This document shows positions 31,688 to 43,325 of a stretch of 64,000 bases of DNA, piece after piece; position 1 is the first letter of the stretch, and every line of letters begins with the position of its first letter. Position numbers and translations under genes: made by a program. This stretch comes from Fusarium oxysporum f. sp. lycopersici 4287 (lineage: Eukaryota; Ascomycota; Sordariomycetes; Hypocreales; Nectriaceae): assembly GCF_000149955.1 (NCBI RefSeq), contig NC_030989.1, positions 5,103,360 to 5,167,359 on the forward strand, in the 5' to 3' direction. The notes below the pieces were generated by a model, which had not been told where the DNA came from, searched no databases, and saw only the letters and a list, made by a program, of their open reading frames with translations.

Positions 31688-33262
31688 GTGGAATCGAAGC
31701 CTAGAACCATAATAGCATTTGCTAAAATTTGCATCTTATCAATGTTTAGCAGCAGTCATCCTGCCAATGGCCAGAACAGGGAATCTACTGCAACGAGAGC
31801 CGCCGAGGACGGAGTCAGTCCCACACAGCCTCGTTCGGAGGTTTAATACGTTGATGGATTATTTCACGGGGTTCGAGACAGCTGAGAAGTAGGTGTAACC
31901 CATTGGCTTCGCTATCCAGATTGAGAAATTGAGGCAAAGGCTGGTGTATATATGCCTCTGTCGATTGTTTAATATCTGCAATAAGCCTCCCCGTTATGCA
32001 AGAAAGGTCACTAGTGGCTATCTTTAAGTTAAACGTCGACGTTGATGCAGAAATGACAAGTGGAACTGACTGTCACAGAGCTACACTTCATTAGTAAACG
32101 AGATATGTAAAAGTAGCATCTAACAATAAGGGTATAGATTTATCCTCGCTTAAACTTTAAAGCACCAGCTGCGTAATTCGGTAACTGCCAGGTAGCGACG
32201 TTCATGTTAGCTTAGGTCAACATTTTCCGATGGCTTGTAAGCAAGCAGTCTTGATGATGTGTCAGGCGAAGCCACTTACGCTGACCAGCAACCCATAACC
32301 CAATCCTACACTATGAATGACAGGAGTGCATAATGAGAAACGCGCGGTGCAGCTTGTTTGTAATAAGATCCGTCACTCCCGAAACACTGGCAATTGAAGA
32401 AGATTTCTTGGAGGGCTGCAGCACCTTACACTTTGTGTATGCCTCAATGGTGGAGAGATTGTTCAGACTAACCAGCCATCTCCGACTCCAAGTTGAACGA
32501 TGCAGCTAAAACTCTCAGTATCATTCTTAAGCAAACATAGATTAGTAATTATCTTTTATCTTTTCCCCCTCTTTCTCTTTTTTTTTCCCAAGTTATTAGC
32601 AACCCTTGGTGCGGTAGAGGCGATTTTAGGCAACGCTGATTACAATTTCCTCACGAAATACGGTTATGTAGTTATAAATGCTTCGAACTTTTAGGTGTTA
32701 AGAAACAGCCTGCGGTAGCGCAGTGTGAGTAGGTATGGGCTTATCGACTAACGTATAGTTACCCAGGTGACCCTTTGACGTCACGATGACGCAGCCGCCT
32801 CCCGCACCAATATTGGGCTCCTGCGCGTCTCGCCGATTCTACCCTACAGTTAGCCTTACCGAAGTTGTTCTCGAGTGTGCGCCAAACATACCGAATTTAT
32901 GCCTCCTACACGTACATTAATAAAGAAACTCTATCCTCAGATCTCGGTTTGTTGGGGGTGGAAAGTTCCATGCTCCTGGTGAACAGATTGACACTGCCTC
33001 CTCCTAGGCTAGTCACCCAGCCATGGAGGATTGGCGTTGAACAACACAAACAGGAAGTCCCTTTCACCATTAGGAGATGTTGAATGACAGCATTGGCCAA
33101 CACTATTCTACCGTCGACGTCTACATGGCATCGTCTTAAAATGGAATCTTGTGGGCCCAACCTACATCTAATCAGAATGACGAACTTGGATATTTATCAA
33201 CTTGCTTGCGCGCCTATGCCGGCCTCACGGCTCCCAATACGAGCACCTAAATATCTCAACCC
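31688..33262. other. Intergenic region, nothing recognised
   Basis: A gap of nearly 1.6 kb. Short open frames exist but none is protein-like; one T/C-rich tract lies at 32548-32595. A ATAAATGC-type word near 32673 is not followed by a gene. Confidence 0.4.
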
Positions 33263-36200
33263 ATGGCGAACCTACAAAAGCTAAGAAATGGGTCCCTGAG
33301 CCAGGCTCCGGAAGAACAGGAACCCGCCGCTGTCGAGGACGATGAGGAGGAACATCCGAGGCGAAAGCCCACCATATCGAAATACCTTATGGATAAGGTC
33401 TGGATAAATGCCGCCACGTTGGGCCTAATGTTCAAGTCAGAAGCCAATTCACCTTCTTCTTCTTCATCTAATGCTTTCTGTACTAATGTATTCATGCTCT
33501 GCGCAGAGGTTCCATTCCTCCTATCATTGGCATATCGATGTACCAATCGACACAAATATCCTCTTACTTCACGACGACGGGCTATTTAATTCCGATAATT
33601 TCAGTCCTTGGCGTCGCGATCCTGCCGCGTGACAGATTTATTCAGAATCTCATCTTGGACCTCCTTGCGATCTGCGCTGGCTCGGCTATGTCTCTCCTCG
33701 TCCTCTGGTCCTCTGTCCAGGCACGTATTCATACCTCTCCTTCCACGTCCCAGACTACGACAGCAGCCCTACCGCCGTATAATTCGTCTCAGTCAGCCGT
33801 CTGCGCAGTATGGCTCTTCGCCAATATCTGGTTTGCGAACTTTATGCGGGCGAAGCTGCCTAGTTTCAGCCTGCCTGTGGTAATTTATAGCATCTTGATC
33901 AACAATAGCACGACTTCTGGGCCCAGGTTTGCCACGACTCAAGCAGTGGAGGCCTTCGTCAAAGAGCAGCTTCTAGCGATGCTATTTGGAATGGCAATAG
34001 CAACAGGGGTGTCACTCTTCATCTTTCCTATTAGTAGTCGCATGATAGTGATCGGTCAGTTCAGAGGCTTCATTTGCCTACTAAGAAAGGTAGTCAGCCT
34101 ACAAAAGGAATATCTGGCGACATTAGCAAAAGACGACATTTTTGACAATCAAACGAGGAATGCCGAAGAGCGAGAATCCTGGCAGGAGAAGAAGAAGCGG
34201 AAGTCCAGGAGGGTGGAGAAGGAGAAGGAGAAGGATGAGGGCATGGCTGAGGCGAAAGCAGCCAAGCGTCTAGCAGATACAACCCATACAGCAAGAGTCT
34301 TGACGGGCAAGATCCATGATAATATGACATTTGCCAAGAGAGATATGGCTTGGGGAAAGCTTGACACGAAAGATCTCGGCGAGATGTTCACACTAATTCG
34401 AAACGTCGCGATTTCAATGCGAGTTTTCTATCCCTCAATTCTGGCTAGAAACTTGGCTGACTTGCAGTAGAGTGGCGATAAGTTCACTTGCAGATATTCT
34501 CCACCGAATCGCCGAACGTCGAAGGCGGAATGTCGTTAAGGAGACACTAGAGGAGAGCGCGGCAGAAGGAAATTGGGAGAAACAATTGTGGAATGATATG
34601 AAACAACTGCACACGCCATTCCAGACTTTTGTGGAAGCAATCGACCAAGGGCTTGAACATACTGGCATCTGCTTGGAAATTCTCCCGAAACCAAAGGTCA
34701 CCAGGAAGTCAACAAGCATCGGATCGGATGATGTCGAGGCGCATGGAGATGCGGTAAACCCAGGTGACCAGTATTTTGGTAGCCTTGTGAATAAGAAAGT
34801 CCAAAAATTCAATTCGGAAAATGGAGATACCACTCAGGCCTGGGTTAGGGATGAAGCCAGCAACGCCATACCAAGGAACCAGGCGCAACTTTACGTGATC
34901 TTATACATACAACAGCTGATGCATGTGGCTGGGGACGCCCTCCAAGACCTCGTCGCCTTCGCAGATAAGAAAATCGAGGATGGCACAATGAAACACAAAC
35001 GCTTAATCTTCCCAACCGAACAGCGGCTATTGAAATGGTTGATGAGTGTCTTCAAAGGTCAGGACTCGAGCGTAAAGCAGAACCAGGATATCCTGGAGAC
35101 GAATAATATTGATTACGGAGATAGCTTGAACCCTAAGAAGGACCTAGAGCATCTTCCTGCTACTAATATCTGGCAGCACTTTGGGAACTGGCTTCGTAGG
35201 ATCCTGTTACTGTTAGGATCTAAGGAGTCCCACTTCGGCTTTCGAGTGGCCGCTGCTACGATGACAGTCGGTATCCTGGCATTCTTAGAGCAAACCCACC
35301 AATTCTTTCAGGATCAGAGGCTAGATTGGGCAATGATTACTATCGCTCTAGGGATGACGATTAGTAAGTCCCTGCGGCCTTTTGTAGTTTGACTCGGATG
35401 GTTACTTACTCTCAATAGCTTCTGGCCAGTCGATTTTTGGCTTTTTCTGTCGAATCGGAGGCACATGTCTAGCTATGGTTTTCTCACTCATTATCTGGTA
35501 TGCCGTTGACCAGAAGACCCCTGGCGTTATTGTTCTCCTTTGGTTTTTCATCTTCATTGAGTATTACTTTTTTAAATTTCCCCGGTTTCTTACAGCCGTT
35601 ATGATTACCATTATTACTCAAATTGTTATTATCGGTTACGAGTTACAGGTAAGACAGCTTGGCGAAGCGGTAGCAACCCAGTCAGGACAGCCATATTACC
35701 CGTGAGTCCTACCTGTCTTTCTCCTTTTATCTACGTCATCACAGGCTAATATAATAGGTAAAGAACCTATCTTCTGGCTCCGTATCGGCTCGCTGTTGTC
35801 GCATCGGGCTGTCTAATTGCGTTCTTCTGGACAATATTCCCTTCTCCTCTAACAGATCGGACATCGCTTCGACAGGATTTGTCCGCGACTATATACCTTC
35901 TCGCTCAATATTTCAGCGTCATACTTTCGACTGTGCAATCGCAGCTTGAAGGGACAGCAGGCGATATCGATTCAGAAACATCGCCTGCTTACCACCTTTC
36001 AAAAGCTCGGCGTAAGATTTTCGGCAAGGTTATGCGTCTCATGTCTTCTATCGAGTCTCACATTATGTGGCAGCGGTGGGAGCCCAACCTAGGCGGCCGT
36101 TTTCCCGTTGAGACATACCAAGAGATCATCAAGCGTAGCGGGCGTATTATGAGTTATCTAACGCTTATGAGCTACGCCCTAACACATCCGCCGCAAATAC

Positions 36201-36892
36201 ATAAGACGGAGGACCCCGACGATAGGCAAGCTAGTTCATCGGATGCCGCCGCAGATGCGCATGATAGTAGCTGGTGGCCGGCGATCACAGAGGCCTTCTC
36301 GGGAGTAGAAGCGACTAACCATACTTTCCTGTCGACATTGGCCTTATTGTCAAACTCGATTCTTGCAGGCCAGAGCTTGCCACCCTTCATGCTTCTTCCT
36401 CAACCTTACAAGATGATGCCGAGGCTGATTCAGCTGCGTAAAGACGACAGGGCCACCGAGTCAGATCCAGATGACAATCCATCGCTTCCCCATCGAGACT
36501 TCTCACGCGGACGCGGAAACCCGGGTTTGACTACCGTCGATTTGCGCCAGGAAGCCCGAGATCACGCCGTGGAGAAACGCACCAAACGCGACCCTCAACC
36601 CCTGAGCAAACAAGCAGACGTGGCCGTCCCCGGAGATACCAAATCCTTGGGTGCAGCCTTGGATCAGTGTGGCTACGCAGAATTCGTCGCGATGCAGGTG
36701 TGTAGCACGCTTGTATGCGACGACCTTGAGGGGTTGGTGCGGGCGATGAGCGGGCTTGTAGGTGTCATGGATTTCAATTTTGGCGCTGGCCAAGGCGGCA
36801 GGGATAGTAGAGCCAGCGAGATGGTTGAAAAGCCGCTGGCCCGGTGCAGGACGACTCAGCTTATTGCCGCAATGAGTAAGAAGGCGGTTTAA
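33263..36892 (+). CDS. Aromatic-acid-exporter-like (ArAE_2/FUSC, DUF2421) membrane protein, five exons
   Basis: Exons 33263-33435, 33507-34418, 34468-35363, 35419-35701 and 35764-36892 sum to 3,393 nt, 1,130 residues. The layout is that of the large fungal proteins related to bacterial fusaric-acid-resistance and aromatic-acid exporters: a polar N-terminus, a membrane block starting GSIPPIIGISMYQSTQIS, a long charged cytoplasmic region (KKKRKSRRVEKEKEKDEG near residue 270), a second membrane block (HFGFRVAAATMTVGILAF, then IFGFFCRIGGTCLAMVFS) and a DUF2421-like tail beginning LAPYRLAVVASG. The third exon is reached through an intron 34419-34467 that starts GCGAGT, a GC-AG intron; with a GT donor the frame cannot be kept. 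Substrate is unknown; export of organic acids is a family-based guess. Confidence 0.85.
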
Positions 36893-37506
36893 GGCAAGGA
36901 GCGCCTCTGCTAAGGTTGAATTTATCAGACTGATTGGTAAGCTTATTAAAATTAATAATATTATAACCCTAGTAGTTTTATTATATATTCTTTATATCTT
37001 TTTTTAATTATTATACTTCTTATTAAAATAAATTAATATTAAGATCTTATAATTATAAATAATTTATTATAATTAATATTAATATACCTTAGTTATAATT
37101 AATCTTATAGTAGGCTTATTAATTCTTATTATTATTTATTAATATATAAATTATATTTATTAATCCTTTTATAAAACTTAGCTTATTAATTATTAATAAG
37201 CTTAATATATATTACTTAATTATTATAAATAGCCTATTTTAAAAATATATTATAAATATTATATTCTTTATACAAGCTATTAATAATAAGACTTTATTTT
37301 AATGTTATTTTAAGCCTTGTTTAGAATTCAGGGTATTATATAAGGAAATATATTAGGTGTTATAAACTAGGCAGTAGGGGGTAAAAGTGCTTTATTTAAT
37401 AATTAATATAATAACTTTAAGTTAACTTAACTTTAGGAATAAAATATATAAAATCAGGATTATAATATTATTTACTTTTACTATAAATGTAATATATTTA
37501 AGCTAG
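36893..37506. repeat. AT-rich, RIP-like decayed block
   Basis: Around 36950-37500 the sequence is almost pure A/T (TTATTAATTA, AATATATTA words), with stops in every frame. No gene or intact repeat can be read. It separates the ArAE-like gene from the lactonase-like gene. Confidence 0.65.
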
Positions 37507-38844
37507 CTAGGCTTGAACTCCATAGGCGCTAAGCTCTACTCTGTAGATCTTGTCTCGGCCAGCAATATACAGCCAATTATCCTTCCATTGCATGTTAACC
37601 GCAACGTCGCCCTCCGCAATTTTGATAATACCAAGGTGCTTCCCAGTTAAGTCAAAAACAGTCACTCCCCCAGTGATTCCCCCGTACACTCTACCCTCAC
37701 GATCTAGTTTAATACCGTCCGGAAACCCAGCGTCAACATATGCAAAGACATCACCTCCCTTGACCGGTATTCCGTTTGACTGAGACAACTGGAACTCGTA
37801 GATTGTTCGTCCGCCTGCAGGGTTATCCGACGAGTTACCGCGGTTGGTGGCATACAGCTTGTCCTCTTCAAAGTTGAGTGCTAGTCCGTTAGGATTCGTG
37901 AAGGGTCCCCCGCCAGCACCGGAAACCATCCTCAGATCATTCGAGTTCATGTCCCATCGCCACAGGCCGTTAGCTAACTCTGGCTTGAGAGTGTCGTTGA
38001 AGTTGTCATAGCCGTAGTACCCGTCAGTGAAGTATGCTACGCCGTCTCGAGTGATGACCACGTCATTTGGACTGTTGAACCGGTGCCCATAAAAGTTGTT
38101 GAGAACGACCTCTGTCTTAAGGGTCAATGGATCCATACGGGTAATACCGCCAGGTACAGTATAGTTGCCCTCTTGTGCCCAGTAAATACCGCCTTTATGA
38201 TAATAAGCCCCGTTGGGTACGGTCAATTGAGGCGAGGGGTACACTTTTTCAGTCGTTGGCGGAGTGTTGTTTAGGTTCACGCGCCATACCCATGGCATGG
38301 CATCGGCAGAAAAGCCAGTCTTGGGAGGATGTAGCTCTGCCATGAAGATGCAATTGCATTCTGGGGAGTAAACGGTGCCATCATGTACCATGCGCTTTGC
38401 AAAAGACGGGCCAGGCGGGAATTCGAAGATGGTTTCGACGTTTTTCTTAACTGTATGGTCTTTGACGCCAAGCAACTATACACAACGTCGAAGGTAAGCC
38501 AATCTGACGTCCATAGACAAATTTCACTCTCTTACCTTGTACATGTCTTTGTTGAGCACAATGAACGATGCATCTTTAAGGGCCTTTTTCAGGCTTGTAG
38601 CATTTTAGCTTGCGTCCCCGTCGAGTACGTCGGTCTGCCACCATGTTGTTGTCACATTTCGATTGAAGTCTTTAGCTGGGAAGACGTTCCTGTATGCGCT
38701 CCTAACTTCGACGATAGACGGCCCTCTCAAAGGCAATGACTCATCACTGTTGAGTCCAGTCGTGGCGGCAGCTGGCCGAGCCGCAACCTGACCGCTCAGC
38801 AAGGCGATGGTGCAAAGGCCGGTACAGAGAGAAGATAAAAGCAT
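37507..38844 (-). pseudogene. Secreted SMP-30/gluconolactonase-like protein with one in-frame stop
   Basis: Minus-strand exons 38844-38536 and 38475-37507 (60-nt intron, GTAAGA donor, GTATAG acceptor) would encode about 424 residues. The start is a signal peptide (MLLSSLCTGLCTIALLSG). The second exon reads as a six-bladed propeller of the SMP-30/gluconolactonase/LRE family: FNSPNDVVITRDGVAYFTD, NPNGLALNFEEDKLYATN, GFPDGIKLDREGRVYGG. These enzymes hydrolyse sugar lactones or related esters using a bound metal. A single TAA at 38605-38607 interrupts exon 1 after DGDAS, and the same frame then continues protein-like (NATSLKKALKDASFIVLNK) to the donor. A Gln CAA to TAA change would explain it. 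Everything else looks intact, so decay is recent, or the stop is read through, or the base is an error. Confidence 0.8.
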
Positions 38845-40170
38845 ACTGAAAGATTTTTGAGGCAGGAGAAAAGAAAAGGCTTTACTGGATGTTGCTCCTT
38901 CTGGGGAGATTCTCTAACAGGCCCAAGCTGTTAATAATGTTTATATACCTTCCAGCAACCTTCAATTTACCCCGCAGGTGCTATATACTTGACCTCCCTA
39001 TGGTGAAGCTTATCAAACTACCTCCACAAAGCCAAGAAACAAACTTGGTGGAAATGCCGACATGGCCAACACCAGGTCGTCAAGTCGGTGTACACGGCAT
39101 TCTCCGAAATTATAAGGGTCTCGGTATTGCACCCGAGGGCGCTGTTGAGCAGGTGACATGCCGCCTGCCAGCTAAGGTAGGTAATATCAGGGTCGGGATG
39201 AATCCGAACAAACCGAGCAATTAACTCTTGCTCGGCATTCGCCCCGCTATTATCTTGCCCCAAACTTGCTAGATCCCTTTGAGGACCAGAAGGCACCACC
39301 AAGGAATTTTTATGGGGCTTGCCCGAGTATTGATTGGCTGCTGATTAATACGCCACAGCCACCAGCCTTCAGGTGGCAGAAGAGTAAGAGTTCAAGTTCT
39401 AATCTGCATATTGCAGTATTCAAGGTACTGTAATCTATACTAATTATATAGGTAAAAGGGGGTCCCCTTAATATAGACTATTGATTAGTTAGAGGCTTTA
39501 TAAATACTTTCATAATGCCTTCTAGTCCTTAAAGGGATATGTAGAATTATTTCAAGATAGTTTAATACTGCTAGTGTTATTAAAAAGTAATACTTACTGC
39601 CTAATCTGATGGCTTAAATAGTACTTTCTCTATTTAAATAATTAAAAAAAAAAAGAAACCTACTGTTAAAACTTATTTACTTTACTTATATAAAAGTTAA
39701 TTAAAATAAATAATTGCTTAAAAGATATTTTTTTAATTAATTATAAAAATAGATAAAAAAAGTATATAATTATAAATAGCCTAATACTAAGTTATAGCTT
39801 TATATATAAATAATATTAAAGTTAATTCCTTAATTTTATTTATTTATAAATATTTTAGGGTTAGCAGTGAGGGCATGGGCTAAGAGGCGCTTGTATAGAA
39901 TAACCTTTCTTAGCTTACCGTTAGTCCGGTTTGGCCTCAAGGTTGCATGCGGGGTAAGAAGCCGAGAGCCGTCTCACCAGGGCTTGAAAGCATACAAACT
40001 TGTTGCTTACCCGAAATCACATGACCAAAAGCTCCAGTTAAATCATCATGACCATCGGCAATGCCTTGCTCTTTCACTTCGGTCCTGTAACATACTGTAC
40101 TGTAGCTAGCATAGACCACCACTGACCTTAATTGCACCTCAATAAGACCATCCACCAGCTAACCTAAGCA
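38845..40170. repeat. Intergenic region with AT-rich decayed core
   Basis: The first half is of mixed composition and contains an open frame on the minus strand (39018-39302) that I cannot assign. From about 39410 to 39860 the sequence becomes very AT-rich with stops in all frames, like the other RIP-type blocks. A promoter for the succinyl-CoA ligase gene must lie in 39870-40170. Confidence 0.45.
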
Positions 40171-41540
40171 ATGGCAACTCGCCCAACATTGGCCGACGCT
40201 TGGCGACTATCTCGGACTCTCTTGCCTCATGGGAGCACCAAATATCTATCAACTTACATACCTAGGCATCAGGTCTACGACACCACCATTGCCAACTTGA
40301 ACATTGGCAAGGATACTAAGGTGATCTACCAAGGTATGGACTCAATTTGTGTGACAGACAAGTAAAGACTGACCGTTGGTCTCCAGGGTTTACTGGTAAA
40401 GCCGTATGTATTCTAGACCTTGTTCCCCCAGCCCTTGAAGGTAACCGACTGAAATAATATAAAAGGCAACTCTTAATGCCAAAGATACCCTTGCATATGG
40501 AACTAATGTCGTTGGTGGTGTATCCCCAGGCAAAGGTGGCCAAGAGCATTTGGGTCTTCCTGTATTTAATACGGTCAGAGAGGTAAGTCTTCGACGCTGT
40601 ACTCATCAAACATTGACAACGAGCGAAACTCATTAATCCTTCTATAGGCTATGGAACAGGTAAACCCCCATGCGACATCAGTCTTCGTACCAGCACAATT
40701 CGCCGCTGCTGCTATCATTGAAGCAATAGAGGCAGAAGTGCCTCTTGTGGTGACCGTGGCTGAGCACATACCTGTACATGACATACTGCGTGTCCATGAT
40801 GTGCTAAAAACTCAATCTAAAACTCGCCTTGTTGGTCCCAACTGCCCCGGTATTATTGCTCCCGAGCAGTGCCGTATTGGCATTATGCCGTATAAGCAGT
40901 ATAAGAAGGGCTCTATCGGTATAGTCTCGAAGAGCGGAACCCTAAGTTACGAAGCTGTGGGCTCAACATCGAAGGCTGGATTGGGTCAAAGCCTCGTTGT
41001 TGGTATGGGAGGAGATATGATGCCAGGTATGTCTAAGGTTATGATCATGATCTCGATTCTACCACCACCATGAACGAGGTTTTCTGGGTAAAGGATCCTG
41101 CTCACATTCAGGCTATAGGGACAACACTTGTGGACGCCCTTAAGCTGTTCTTTAATCATCCAGGAACAGAGGGCATCATTGCTATTGGTGAGATTGGTGG
41201 GGAGGCAGAACTCAGAGCTGCTGAAGCCATTAAGGACTACAGGAGAATCACGAGAAATCCAAAGCCAATCATAGCGATGGTTGCTGGTAAGACAGCCCCT
41301 GAAGGTAGAACCATGGGCCACGCCGGTGCACTTCTGCAATCAGGTGATATATCTGCTGAAGCCAAGGCGAAGGCTTTGGCAGATAGTGGAGCCATTGTAG
41401 TACCACATCCTGGGGTCATGGGACAGATTATGAACGAATTGCTTTCGTTATATACTAACAAAATCCCTGAAGGATCGGGTCAATTAGGTCCCGACATATC
41501 ATTCCTTAACCTAGAACCGGAGCCACCAAGAGGGCACTAA
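40171..41540 (+). CDS. Succinyl-CoA ligase alpha subunit (accessory copy), five exons
   Basis: Exons 40171-40333, 40387-40403, 40466-40582, 40648-41026 and 41119-41540 join to 365 residues. The second exon is only 17 nt and encodes the GFTGKA block of the CoA-binding Rossmann fold. The protein starts [18 protein letters not shown], Arg-rich without acids for some distance, like a mitochondrial presequence. Later blocks are [55 protein letters not shown] and [11 protein letters not shown], in which His293 is the phosphorylated histidine. With the beta subunit it makes or uses succinyl-CoA with formation of ATP or GTP in the TCA cycle. The beta gene lies tail to tail 243 bases downstream, which is unusual for a housekeeping pair. 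Confidence 0.93.
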
Positions 41541-41783
41541 GGGAATATACAAGCTGATTTGTAATCTGCAAATTCTACGAGGTTGGATAGTTGGTCTATA
41601 CTGGCCATGGCTCCAGGTCTTGCTACTAAGCTGTCAGATTGGAAATGTTACCAGACAGAGTATGGGTATTAAGTAATTACACCCAATGATATATATGTTA
41701 ATAATAGGAAGTTAGCTTTAAGAAACTTAGTTAAGTACTTCCATGACATAGCAAAATACAGTTTATGTAAAACCAAGGCCAAG

Positions 41784-43325
41784 TTATAAGGACTTAGAAA
41801 GCTGGACGGCCTTCTTTGCTGCCTCTCCAAACTCAGATTCAACATGGAATCCAAGATCGGCATCCTCCAGCTAGTAGAATATTAGCAAAGAACCTGCAAG
41901 CAGATAATAAAAACAAACAATTTTCAATCCTTCAGGTGAATTGGTCCCCTGTAACCGAACAACAAGCGGCACACGCAATGGTCCGAGCTCTTTGGTAGCA
42001 CCAATAATGGATTCAGCGATCATATCGCATCTAATAATGCCTGGAACATGTCAGCTCGCACAAATTTAGGGTTAAGATGTAGCAACTCTCCCTTACCTCC
42101 ATAGATATTAACGAGAATTACCTTGACCCGAGTATCCCGAAGAATAATCTCAAATGCCTTTTGTATAGTGTTCTTCGTAGCCTGACCTCCTGCATCGAGA
42201 AAGTTCGCGCTTGCACCACCGTGATAGGCAATCGCGTCATTAGTAGCCATAGCAAGACCTGCACCATTGACTACATTGCCAATATTACCATCCATCTTGA
42301 TATATACCAGCCCATACGTTTGTGCCTCAATCTCCTCGGGAACCTCTGCTTGGATATCTCGCTGGGCGAACAGCTCGGGCTGCCGTCGCTGCGAAGCATC
42401 GTCAATCATAAATTTTGCGTCAAGACACTTGAAATTAGCTTCACCCGGTACGAGCTAGAGGGTTAATCTCCAGAAGTGTGGCGTCTTTGCTCACAAAGAG
42501 GTCCCAAAGACGGGTCAGGATAGCTCCAAGTTTTTCTGCTTCGGGCAGAATTCGCACCAACATCTGTACGGAGACGTTTCAGAAGATCTGGTGTGATGCC
42601 TTCAGCGTAGTCGAAGTGAAAGCTTCTCAAGCTACTGCTCTCGCCTTTTGCCGTTTCTTCAATGTCGACACCGCCACTTCTTGAGATAAGCACAACTGGG
42701 GAGTACCGTTCGCGATCCAGGGCTATGGCGAGATACCACTCCTCCTCGCATTCTTCGAACTCTGCCACCAGCACCTTTTCGACAAGGATCCCTGCTCCTG
42801 AAGTCTGCTTGGTTTTGAGGCGATGTCCCAACATCTGAGAGGATATCTGCTCGCCTTCTTCCGGGAGCTCTGCGATTCTAACACCGCCGTAGAATCCAGT
42901 GTCGAATGTTCCTTTGCCTCTGCCGCCCTTGAGAATTTGAGATTTGATGACGCATTTTCCACCTGCAAGACAGGTAGTCAGCATACCAGATTGGTTGATA
43001 CCATGAAAAGAAAGGAGATAACTTTACCATATTGACGCATGATCTCCCGCACCTCGGCAGCCGTGGTTGCTACTTTTCCATTCTGCACTGGGATGCCGAA
43101 CTTAGTAGATCAGCCTTTTTATCGCATACCTTTCTAGACAGGGAATGTCATAAACTTACCTCTCTCAACAGTTGTTTAGATTGATGCTCTTGCAGACTAA
43201 GACCTCGACGCTGATGTTTCATAGGGAACTGAGGAAGGTCAGCGAATTACAGAATAGCTTACATTACTGCCATGGATTCTCACTTTGGGCTGCCAAAGCT
43301 TTCGTGTAATGTGTCGTGCTGCCAT
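41784..43325 (-). pseudogene. Succinyl-CoA ligase beta subunit (accessory copy) with two frameshifts
   Basis: Reading the minus strand from ATG at 43325, short introns split the N-terminus: MAARHITRKLWQPKVRIHGS, then GLSLQEHQSKQLL, FGIPVQNGKVATT and GGKCVIKSQILKGGRGKGTF, the ATP-grasp start. The frame holds to about 42560, then shifts by one base near a CCC run to read EAEKLGAILTRLWDLF and [11 protein letters not shown] second one-base shift at a GGG run near 42446 leads to [36 protein letters not shown] and [14 protein letters not shown]. Introns after VNIYGG and GLKI lead to the end LEDADLGFHVESEFGEAAKK..., stop at 41784. Both shifts need one base removed. It is either a young pseudogene or carries two sequence errors, since all other features including splice sites are kept. 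Confidence 0.85.

Noticed and set aside
39018..39302. Minus-strand open frame of 94 codons with ARFVRIHPDPDITYLSWQ
   Set aside because: It looks somewhat protein-like and faintly recalls the start of glutamine-synthetase-like proteins, but no second motif follows in any frame and no intron makes it longer.
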